Below, piece after piece: positions 1 through 7,230 of a stretch of DNA of 64,000 nt; within the stretch, counting starts at the first letter, position 1; every line of letters begins with the position of its first letter. Position numbers and translations under genes: made by a program. Source of the stretch: Rhodococcus yunnanensis NBRC 103083 (GTDB taxonomy: Bacteria; Actinomycetota; Actinomycetes; Mycobacteriales; Mycobacteriaceae); the NCBI RefSeq assembly GCF_001895005.1, contig NZ_BCXH01000001.1, positions 62,001-126,000 on the forward strand, in the 5' to 3' direction. A model generated the notes under the pieces. The model was not told the origin of the DNA and ran no database searches. It worked only from the letters and a program-made list of their open reading frames with translations.

Positions 1-360
1 CGAACCGAGTTCGGGTGCATCCGGCACGTAGTACGGGCCTTCGATGGTGCCCTTGCTGCCTTTGCGGGTGTCGCTCGCGACTTCCTCGACGACGTGCTCG
101 ACCCACACATCCAGGAACAGCGGCCATTCACCGTCCTGGCCGACGTTGATCAGCCAGGCTTTGAGGGCGTTGTACTCGTCGTACGTGACATCGTGGTCGC
201 GGATGGTCTTGTGGACCGCCGAAAGCACTTCGCGTGCAAGCAGGCTCACGCGTTCGGGCGGGGTGGACGCGGCGAACGACTTGTCCGAGGAAAAGCGCTG
301 GGTTGCGTTCGCTCCCGATGCGGCAGCGGTGGCGGCTTCTGGTGCATGATCGAGGCTCAT
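1..360 (-). CDS. catA: Catechol 1,2-dioxygenase, N-terminal part (truncated by window edge)
   Basis: The reverse strand encodes 120 codons that match the N-terminal helical linker region of intradiol catechol 1,2-dioxygenases and reach the conserved 'EGPYYVP' segment. The enzyme cleaves catechol between its hydroxyls to cis,cis-muconate using Fe(III). The iron ligands (two Tyr, two His) would lie past the left edge, so they cannot be checked. The ATG at 358-360 has an AGGAGT ribosome site directly upstream. It lies 44 bp after catB on the same strand and is probably the third gene of catR-catB-catA. Family assignment is strong; intactness is unknown. Confidence 0.9.
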   Translation of the reverse strand, partial: MSLDHAPEAATAAASGANATQRFSSDKSFAASTPPERVSLLAREVLSAVHKTIRDHDVTYDEYNALKAWLINVGQDGEWPLFLDVWVEHVVEEVASDTRKGSKGTIEGPYYVPDAPELGS

Positions 361-404
361 GGATACTCCTTGAATCGAAGGTGAATCAGGCTGTGCGGGA
401 AGGT

Positions 405-1508
405 TTACAGGTCGAGCCGGTAGCGCGCGAGCTTGTCGGGATCGATCTCGACGCCGAGCCCGGAGCCCGGTCGCACGGTGAGTACGCCGTCGCGGATGTC
501 GAGCGGCTCGGTGAGTAGGTCGTCGCTCATGTCGAGGAAGTTCGACAGTTCGCCTGCACGGCGTGAGGTGAGTTCGAACGCGGATCCGAAGGCGACGGTG
601 CACGTCGATCCGAGCTGGCCGTCGATCTGGTTGCCCATGACGACCTCGACTCCGAGTCCCTCGCAGAGATGGTGTGTACGGCGCGATCCGGTGAACCCGC
701 TTCGCGCGGTCTTGATACTGACCGCCGTCGCCGACCCGCTGAGAATCTCGCGCGTCACCTCGGCCGGGGTCACCGCGGACTCGTCGGCGACGAACGGGAC
801 GTTCAATTGTCCGACGAGCCAGCGCCGTCCGAGTACGTCGTCGGCGGGGCACAATTCCTCGGCCAAGGTCAGTCCGAGGTCAGACATGTCGTTCATCGCC
901 CTGGCGGATTCCGACGCGCTCCAGCCGCGGTTGCCGTCGACATAGAGTTCGACGTCGTCGCCCAGGCCTTCTCGGAGTGCGCGTACGACCGCGGTGTCGA
1001 GCGAGACCGGCCGACGGCCGACTTTGACCTTGAACACCTCGATGCCGTACGTCTCGCGCATTCTGGTCGCTTCGTCGACCATCGCTTCCGGCGTGTCGAA
1101 ACCGAGCATGTGGCTCACGCGCATTCGGTCGGTGTACCCGCCGAGTAGATCGGTGACGGAGACGTCGAGTGTGCGTCCGAGCGCATCCCAGATCGCCATG
1201 TCGACAGCGGCTTTCGCGACGGGGTTGCCTACGGTTCGCGAAAACCGGGCGTGCACGATTTCACGTTCGTTCAACGTCAACCCGATGATCTGAGGGGCGA
1301 AGATCGTCTCGATGACGGCGACCATGCCGCGCTGGGTCTCGCCGTAGGTGAACGGCCGTGGGGGCGCGTCGGCGACACCGACGATGCCGTCGTCGGTGTG
1401 GACTCTGACGAGGACATGCTCCGCGGCATGGACTTCGCCGCTAGCGAATTTCAGGGGCTTCAAGTAGTCGATCGAATATGGAATCGCTTCGACTGCAGTG
1501 ATTTTCAT
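405..1508 (-). CDS. catB: Muconate cycloisomerase CatB
   Basis: 367 residues, normal for the muconate-lactonizing branch of the enolase superfamily. It converts cis,cis-muconate to muconolactone in the cytoplasmic catechol branch of the 3-oxoadipate pathway. The K-x-K pair (K160, K162), metal ligands D191, E217 and D242, and the second lysine K266 ('SIKTAR') are all present. A longer upstream reading frame exists, but the ATG at 1506-1508 overlaps the catR stop (ATGA) and begins at the conserved 'MKITAVEAIP', so this start was chosen. No catC (muconolactone isomerase) is seen in the window; it may lie beyond the left edge. Confidence 0.93.
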   Translation of the reverse strand: MKITAVEAIPYSIDYLKPLKFASGEVHAAEHVLVRVHTDDGIVGVADAPPRPFTYGETQRGMVAVIETIFAPQIIGLTLNEREIVHARFSRTVGNPVAKAAVDMAIWDALGRTLDVSVTDLLGGYTDRMRVSHMLGFDTPEAMVDEATRMRETYGIEVFKVKVGRRPVSLDTAVVRALREGLGDDVELYVDGNRGWSASESARAMNDMSDLGLTLAEELCPADDVLGRRWLVGQLNVPFVADESAVTPAEVTREILSGSATAVSIKTARSGFTGSRRTHHLCEGLGVEVVMGNQIDGQLGSTCTVAFGSAFELTSRRAGELSNFLDMSDDLLTEPLDIRDGVLTVRPGSGLGVEIDPDKLARYRLDL

Positions 1509-2422
1509 GAGATGTCTTTCAGGGTCTGCGCATCGTTCGGCGGCAGAATATCCGCATCTTCGAGTGCTTGGACGAGGGAGTCCACGAGTGGCGACGAGTG
1601 ATCGCGGCGCCACGCGAGGGCGAGATCGATCGTCGTCGCCCCGCTGATATCGCGGAAGGTGACGCCGTCGAGTTTCAAGGCGCGAACCGATTCGGGAACC
1701 AGCGCGACGCCGAGGCCGGCGGACACCAGGGCGAGCAGTACGGACGTGTCCGGCGCCTCGTGCTCGCGCCTCGGTGTGAAACCTGCAGCACGACAACTAC
1801 GGACGACGGCGTCGTTGACGGCCGAATGACTGTCGGAGTACATGACGAAGTCTTCGTAACTGACGTCGAGAACTTCGAGTGCCGGTTGATCGGCAAGTCG
1901 GTGGTCTGTTGGGACGGCGAGAACGAGTGATTCGGTGGAGATGGTGCGCACCACCAGATCGTCGCCTGCAACGGGAGGACGCAGAACAGCCATGTCGAGG
2001 TGTTCCGAGCGCAAGCCCTCCACCTGTGCAGGAGTGAGGAGGTCGCCGTGCACCTCCAGCGCAATTCCGGGGAGCCGCTGCTTCAATGCACGGGAGATCG
2101 ACGGTAGTTGGTCGAACGCTGCCGTACCGGTGAAACCGATGCGCACCAGGCCGAGACGACCCTCGGTGATCCGCCTGACGCCGCGCACGGTCTCGTCGAG
2201 ACTCTCCAGGATCCGAATTGCTTCGCGATAGAAGAATTCGCCTGCAGGGGTGAGACTGACCTGCCGTGTCGTGCGGGCCAACAAGGTGACGCCGAGTTCG
2301 GTTTCGAGCTGGCGAACGGACTGCGACAGCGCGGGCTGAGCAAGGAAGAGTCGTTTGGCCGCCTGGCCGAAGTGGCGCGTCTCGGCCACCGCGACGAAGT
2401 GATTCAGGTGTCGAAGTTCCAC
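1505..2422 (-). CDS. catR: LysR-type regulator of the cat/ben genes
   Basis: 305 residues: N-terminal winged HTH (about residues 1-60, 'ELRHLNHFVAVAETRHFGQA') and a LysR substrate-binding domain. The GTG at 2420-2422 is preferred over an upstream ATG because a GGAGG site sits at normal distance and LysR proteins typically begin with this motif. The gene overlaps catB by 4 bp and is transcribed away from benA, the classic LysR layout, with a T-N11-A box in the shared promoter. By analogy with CatR/BenM the effector should be cis,cis-muconate or benzoate. From memory, the CatR described in Rhodococcus opacus 1CP is IclR-type, so a LysR protein here would be a departure. Confidence 0.88.
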   Translation of the reverse strand: MELRHLNHFVAVAETRHFGQAAKRLFLAQPALSQSVRQLETELGVTLLARTTRQVSLTPAGEFFYREAIRILESLDETVRGVRRITEGRLGLVRIGFTGTAAFDQLPSISRALKQRLPGIALEVHGDLLTPAQVEGLRSEHLDMAVLRPPVAGDDLVVRTISTESLVLAVPTDHRLADQPALEVLDVSYEDFVMYSDSHSAVNDAVVRSCRAAGFTPRREHEAPDTSVLLALVSAGLGVALVPESVRALKLDGVTFRDISGATTIDLALAWRRDHSSPLVDSLVQALEDADILPPNDAQTLKDIS

Positions 2423-2625
2423 TGTGATGCCACCTCCTTCGGTCGCCTTCGTGACCCAACCCACAGTAGAAGGCGAATCCATCGCTGACAAAGACCTAGC
2501 ACCGTCCTATTGATCGCTGCTACTTATCAATGTCTGCCTAGGTGGGGTCTAGGTAAAGCCCTGGTGTGACCGGCGCCACGTGCTGACAGGGTCGGGGTAC
2601 CGGACAAACATCCCTTGGAGGACCA
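2423..2625. promoter_or_regulatory. Divergent catR/benA promoter region with LysR box
   Basis: This 203-bp gap separates divergent catR and benA. TTGAT-N11-ATCAA (2510-2530) is a perfect inverted repeat with the T-N11-A core of LysR-type operators. A second element, CTAGGT, occurs at 2538-2543 and 2549-2554 (11 bp apart, one helical turn) and inverted at 2494-2499, so it flanks the LysR box. It may be a site for another regulator, for example the LAL protein downstream. GGAGGA at 2617-2622 is the benA ribosome site. Confidence 0.75.
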
Positions 2626-3984
2626 ATGACCGAGATTCTCGATCACGTGCACGACACGGTCGCAGGCGCCGTCGTCGACGATCCCGATGCGGGCATCTAC
2701 CGCGCGAACCGCAGCATCTTCACCGACGAAGAGATCTTCGAACTGGAGATGAAGCACATCTTCGAGGGCAACTGGATCTACATCGCCCACGAGAGTCAAC
2801 TGAAGAACAACGGTGACTACTTCACGGTGCACATGGGCCGCCAACCCGTCGTCATCACGCGGGACAAGGACGGCGAGCTCCACTGTCTGATCAATGCGTG
2901 TGCGCACCGCGGCGCGATGCTGTGCCGCCGCAAGACCGACAACCGGAAGACGCTGACCTGCCCGTTCCACGGCTGGACGTTCCGCAACGACGGAACCCTG
3001 CTGAAAGTCAAAGATCCCGACGGAGCCGGCTATCCCGAAACGTTCGACGTCGACGGCTCGCACAACCTCACGAAGGTGCCGAGGTTCGAGAACTACAGGG
3101 GGTTTCTGTTCGCCAGCCTGAACGACGACGTCTCGACGCTCGCCGAGCATCTGGGGGACACGACGAAGGTCATCGACATGCTCGTCGACCAGTCGCCCGA
3201 CGGACTGGAGGTGCTGCGGGGGTCGTCGACCTACACGTTCGACGGCAACTGGAAAGTCCAGGCGGAGAACGGTGCCGACGGCTATCACGTCAGTGCGGTC
3301 CACTGGAACTATGCGGCGACGACGTCGCGTCGCAGCAACGGCGAATCCACGAACACGACCAAGGCACTCGACGCCGGTGGCTGGGGCAAGTCGGGCGGCG
3401 GGTACTGGTCCTACCCGAACGGTCACCTCTGCTTGTGGACGTGGGCGGCCAATCCCCAGGACCGGCCGCTGTGGGACAAGATGGACGACCTCAAGAAAGA
3501 GCACGGGGACGCCAAGGGTGAGTTCATGGTCAAGGGTTCGCGTAACCTCTGCCTGTACCCCAACGTCTATCTGATGGACCAATTCTCCACGCAGATCCGG
3601 CATTTCCGGCCCATTGCGCCGAACAAGACCGAGGTGACCATCTATTGCATCGCCCCGAAGGGTGAGAGCAAGACGGCGAGGTCGCATCGCATACGCCAAT
3701 ACGAGGACTTCTTCAACGCGTCGGGCATGGCAACTCCCGACGACCTGGAGGAGTTTCGGTCATGCCAGCTGACATTCCAGGCCACGAACGCGCCGTGGAA
3801 CGACATGAGCCGCGGCGCCGAGCACTGGCTCACCGGACCCGACCCCGTTGCCGAAGCGCTCGACATGCACGGCGTGATCTCGGCCGGAGTCAAGAACGAG
3901 GACGAAGGGCTCTACCCCGTCCAACATGGTTACTGGAAACAGACGATGCTGGCAGCTATCGAGCGCGAGCGGGGTGTGAAATGA
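2626..3984 (+). CDS. benA: Benzoate 1,2-dioxygenase, large (alpha) subunit
   Basis: 452 residues, the usual length for the alpha subunit of group II ring-hydroxylating dioxygenases. With BenB and BenC it converts benzoate to cis-1,2-dihydroxycyclohexadiene-1-carboxylate. The Rieske [2Fe-2S] ligands are visible as C92-x-H94 and C112-x2-H115. The mononuclear iron site is seen in 'NGADGYHVSAVHW' (bridging D218, H221, H226). GGAGGA lies 3 bp before the ATG. It overlaps benB by 4 bp. Anthranilate or toluate dioxygenase subunits look similar; the cat genes next door and the BenD domain favour benzoate. Confidence 0.92.
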   Translation: MTEILDHVHDTVAGAVVDDPDAGIYRANRSIFTDEEIFELEMKHIFEGNWIYIAHESQLKNNGDYFTVHMGRQPVVITRDKDGELHCLINACAHRGAMLCRRKTDNRKTLTCPFHGWTFRNDGTLLKVKDPDGAGYPETFDVDGSHNLTKVPRFENYRGFLFASLNDDVSTLAEHLGDTTKVIDMLVDQSPDGLEVLRGSSTYTFDGNWKVQAENGADGYHVSAVHWNYAATTSRRSNGESTNTTKALDAGGWGKSGGGYWSYPNGHLCLWTWAANPQDRPLWDKMDDLKKEHGDAKGEFMVKGSRNLCLYPNVYLMDQFSTQIRHFRPIAPNKTEVTIYCIAPKGESKTARSHRIRQYEDFFNASGMATPDDLEEFRSCQLTFQATNAPWNDMSRGAEHWLTGPDPVAEALDMHGVISAGVKNEDEGLYPVQHGYWKQTMLAAIERERGVK

Positions 3985-4487
3985 CCACTGCGACGCACGA
4001 AATTACGCAGACAGCCATCGAGCAGTTTCTCTATCGCGAGGCTCGCTATCTCGACGATCGCGAATTCGAGAAGTGGTTGACGTGCTACGCCGACGACGTC
4101 GAATACTGGATGCCGAGCTGGGGCGACGACGACCTGTTGACCGAGGACCCACAGACCGACATCTCGCTGATCTACTACGAGAACAAGGGCGGCCTCGAAG
4201 ACCGAGTGTTCCGTATTCGCACCGAACGCTCCAGCGCCACATCCATTCCGGAGCCCAGGACCAGCCACAACATCAGCAACGTCGAGGTCATCGAACGACG
4301 CGGAGACGTCGTCGATATCCGATTCAACTGGCACACGATGTATTTCCGCTACAAGACCATCGACCCGTACTACGGAACATCCTTCTACACCATCGACTTC
4401 TCCGGTGAGTCACCGCTCATTCGTCGGAAGACAGTGGTGCTCAAGAACGACTACATCCACCACGTCGTCGACATCTACCACTTCTGA
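3981..4487 (+). CDS. benB: Benzoate 1,2-dioxygenase, small (beta) subunit
   Basis: 168 residues, normal for the cone-shaped beta subunit (SnoaL/NTF2-like fold) that forms the alpha3beta3 oxygenase with BenA. It starts at the ATG overlapping the benA stop (ATGA, 3981-3984); a longer upstream frame is a shadow of benA. Typical beta-subunit features are the N-terminal 'FLYREARYLDD' helix, 'WLTCYADDVEYWMP' and the 'RTSHNISNVEV' strand. It has no catalytic metal of its own and is structural. It is followed 40 bp later by benCD. Confidence 0.92.
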   Translation: MTTATHEITQTAIEQFLYREARYLDDREFEKWLTCYADDVEYWMPSWGDDDLLTEDPQTDISLIYYENKGGLEDRVFRIRTERSSATSIPEPRTSHNISNVEVIERRGDVVDIRFNWHTMYFRYKTIDPYYGTSFYTIDFSGESPLIRRKTVVLKNDYIHHVVDIYHF

Positions 4488-4527
4488 CCGTTCTTCTTCA
4501 GTCGAAGAACTGTGAGAGAGGAATCCC

Positions 4528-7218
4528 ATGAGTCACCGTGTCGCCCTGTCTTTCGAGGACGGGGTCACCCGCTTCATCACGTGCACCGACGGGCAGACGG
4601 TCGCGGACGCGGCGTACCGCTCGCGGATCAACATCCCGCTCGACTGCCGCGACGGCGCCTGTGGAACGTGCAAGGCGCTGTGCGAGTCGGGTGACTACCA
4701 CGGTGGCACCTATCTCGACGATGCGTTGTCCGACGACGAATCCGGCCGAGGCTACTGCCTACCGTGCAGCATGACGCCGAAGTCGGACCTCGTTCTGCAG
4801 ATCGCCAGCACGTCCGCGGTGGCCAAGACGCAGGCGGCCACGCACACCACGAAGATCACTGCAGTACAACGACTGTCGCCGACGACGGTTCGGTTTGCGG
4901 TCGAGTCGCCCGCAGGCGTCGATCTGGCATTCCTCCCCGGCCAGTACGTGAACATCGCGGTACCGGGCAGCGACGAGAGCCGGTCGTACTCGTTCAGTTG
5001 TACGCCGGGGTCCAGCGAACTCGAGTTCCTGGTGAAACTGACCCCTGGCGGTGTCATGTCGACCTTCTTGGACGAGCGGGCCGCCGAGGGAGGCAGCATC
5101 TCGTTCACCGGCCCGCACGGCAGCTTCTTCCTGCGTGAAGCCCAGCGCCCGGCACTGCTCCTCGCCGGAGGCACCGGCCTGGCGCCCATTCTGTCGATCC
5201 TGCGCAGACTGGACGCGGAGAATTCTTCTCGAACCCTGCACCTCGTTTACGGCGCGAGCACGGACGACGACGTCGTACAACTCGATGAGCTCGACCAATT
5301 GGCGAAGAGTCTCGACAACTTCACCTGGAGCCACTGCGTCTCGGATCCGAACACCACGGCCGACAACAAGGGCTACGTCACCGGATTCATCGAACCGCAT
5401 CACCTGAACGACGGCGACGTCGCTGTGTACCTCTGCGGACCACCGCCGATGGTCGAAGCAGTGCGCACCTACTTCTCCGACGAGGGCGTCGAACCGACAG
5501 GGTTCTACTACGAAAAATTCGCGCCGTCCGCGAAGACCGAAGAAAAGCCTGCGGCTCTCGAAACCCCCGCTGTCGAAACCCCCGCTGTAGAAGTCCCCAC
5601 TATAGATACCCCAGCCGTCGAACCGCGTGTTCTGGCCGACGCTTCGGAGGACGAACCCGAAGTCACCACGGGATCCCGAAACCTCTGTGGACAAACTCTT
5701 TTCGAGCGGTATGACGTCGCCGCATGTCCGTCGTCCGTGCAGCCGGTGGCTGCAGCAGACGAGATCGCCACGCTCCGAACCATTGCGGGCCAACGCGTCG
5801 GGGTCGCAGGATCGGACGGGCCCTCGATTCCACTCGACGAAGACGGCCCCATCGTCGTTGCCGCGGATGCCCGCTCGGTCGCTGGCCAGTCCGTGTGGCC
5901 GCAGCGGGATATCGCGCCGGCCATCAAACGGGCAGAACCCGTCTCCGCGGACTACGAAATCGGCGAGGAGCACCCGTCGGTGCACGAGTCCGACGCCGTG
6001 TTCGAAGCCCGACGTGCCCTCGAACTGGGAGCGCTGGAACTCGTCATCGGCAGGCTGTCGTCGCAGCAGATCGCCGGATATCGGTTGCTCGCGGAAACCA
6101 CGACGAAGTACGTCGACGGCGATCGCTTCGTCGACGCCGCTGCGTACACCGAAACCAACGCCGCGTTCCACGACTATCTGTTCACCCAGACCCGAAACGA
6201 ACATCTGCTGCAGGCGTATCAGGCACTCGGGGTGAAAGCGGCGATGGCGGAGACGCTGCGTAATGCCGTCTGGTGCGACCCGTTGTGCGCCCAGGATCAT
6301 CTCGACATCGTCGATGCATTCGAATCGCAGGACCGAGAGCGTGCGCGCACTCTCATCGCCGAGCATGCCGATCGATCCAAGATCACGATGAAACGCGCGA
6401 TGGAGGACATGGCTCGCAGCAAGCGGCCAGCGTTCGTCCATCCCGGCCGATTCGCAGGCAAGGTCGTTCTCGTGACCGGTGCGGCGCAGGGAATCGGGGA
6501 ATGGGTCGCACGAAGAATCTCTGCCGAGGGAGGAGATCTCGTCCTCGCCGACAGGTCGGAACTCGTGGAGACCCTGGCAGGCGAACTCGATCACGACGAC
6601 GCGAGCGCACACGGAGTGCTGGCAGACCTCGAGACGTGGGAGGGTGCGTCGTCCGTCGTCGATGCCGCGATCGCGCGTCACGGCCGCATCGACGTGTCGA
6701 TACATGTCGTCGGCGGCACCATTTGGGCCAAGCCCTTCGCCGAGTATCCGCCGGAGCAGATCGAGAAGGAGATCTCGCGGTCCCTGTTCCCGACGCTGTG
6801 GTCGTGCCGCGCGGTCGTTCCGCACATGATCGAGCGTCGGCGCGGAACCATCGTCAACGTCTCGTCCGTCGCCACCCGCGGCATCAATCGAGTTCCGTAC
6901 GGCGCAGCCAAGGGCGGAGTCAACGCCATCACCTCGAATCTTGCGCTCGAAGCCGCGCCGTACGGAGTCCGTGTCGTCGCTACCGCTCCCGGCGGAACCG
7001 ATGCGCCTACAAGGCGCATCGCCCGCGGTCCTGGCCCGTCGACCGATCAGGAGAAGCAGTGGTACCAGCAGCTCGTCGATCAGACAGTCGGCTCGTCGAC
7101 GCTCGGGCGATACGGGACACTCGACGAACAAGCCGCAGCGATCTGCTTCCTGGCGTCCGACGAGGCGTCGTACATCACGGGTACGGTGCTTCCCGTGGCA
7201 GGCGGTGACCTAGGCTGA
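4528..7218 (+). CDS. benCD: BenC-FCD-BenD fusion: benzoate dioxygenase reductase plus diol dehydrogenase
   Basis: 896 residues in three parts. Residues 1-335 are BenC: plant-type [2Fe-2S] ferredoxin (cysteines in 'DCRDGACGTCKALC' plus C77), FAD domain ('RSYSFS') and NAD domain ('GGTGLAPILS', 'CGPPPM'), passing electrons from NADH to BenAB. Residues 336-475 are a low-complexity linker with ETPAV-like 5-residue repeats. Residues about 482-625 resemble the FCD ligand-binding domain of GntR regulators, with N544/H548, H591 and H613 as candidate metal ligands and no DNA-binding domain. Residues 640-896 are BenD, an SDR (TGAAQGIG 650-657; S779, Y791, K795) that oxidises the diol to catechol with loss of CO2. 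Pseudomonas BenC and BenD are separate proteins of about 336 and 260 residues. Confidence 0.85.
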   Translation: MSHRVALSFEDGVTRFITCTDGQTVADAAYRSRINIPLDCRDGACGTCKALCESGDYHGGTYLDDALSDDESGRGYCLPCSMTPKSDLVLQIASTSAVAKTQAATHTTKITAVQRLSPTTVRFAVESPAGVDLAFLPGQYVNIAVPGSDESRSYSFSCTPGSSELEFLVKLTPGGVMSTFLDERAAEGGSISFTGPHGSFFLREAQRPALLLAGGTGLAPILSILRRLDAENSSRTLHLVYGASTDDDVVQLDELDQLAKSLDNFTWSHCVSDPNTTADNKGYVTGFIEPHHLNDGDVAVYLCGPPPMVEAVRTYFSDEGVEPTGFYYEKFAPSAKTEEKPAALETPAVETPAVEVPTIDTPAVEPRVLADASEDEPEVTTGSRNLCGQTLFERYDVAACPSSVQPVAAADEIATLRTIAGQRVGVAGSDGPSIPLDEDGPIVVAADARSVAGQSVWPQRDIAPAIKRAEPVSADYEIGEEHPSVHESDAVFEARRALELGALELVIGRLSSQQIAGYRLLAETTTKYVDGDRFVDAAAYTETNAAFHDYLFTQTRNEHLLQAYQALGVKAAMAETLRNAVWCDPLCAQDHLDIVDAFESQDRERARTLIAEHADRSKITMKRAMEDMARSKRPAFVHPGRFAGKVVLVTGAAQGIGEWVARRISAEGGDLVLADRSELVETLAGELDHDDASAHGVLADLETWEGASSVVDAAIARHGRIDVSIHVVGGTIWAKPFAEYPPEQIEKEISRSLFPTLWSCRAVVPHMIERRRGTIVNVSSVATRGINRVPYGAAKGGVNAITSNLALEAAPYGVRVVATAPGGTDAPTRRIARGPGPSTDQEKQWYQQLVDQTVGSSTLGRYGTLDEQAAAICFLASDEASYITGTVLPVAGGDLG

Positions 7219-7230
7219 TCGGCGGTATCG

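Noticed and set aside
4759..7131. A 790-codon open frame antisense to benCD
   Set aside because: It lies opposite a gene with clear ferredoxin reductase and SDR motifs, and its translation is Arg/Asp/Gly-rich without domains. It is a GC-rich shadow frame.
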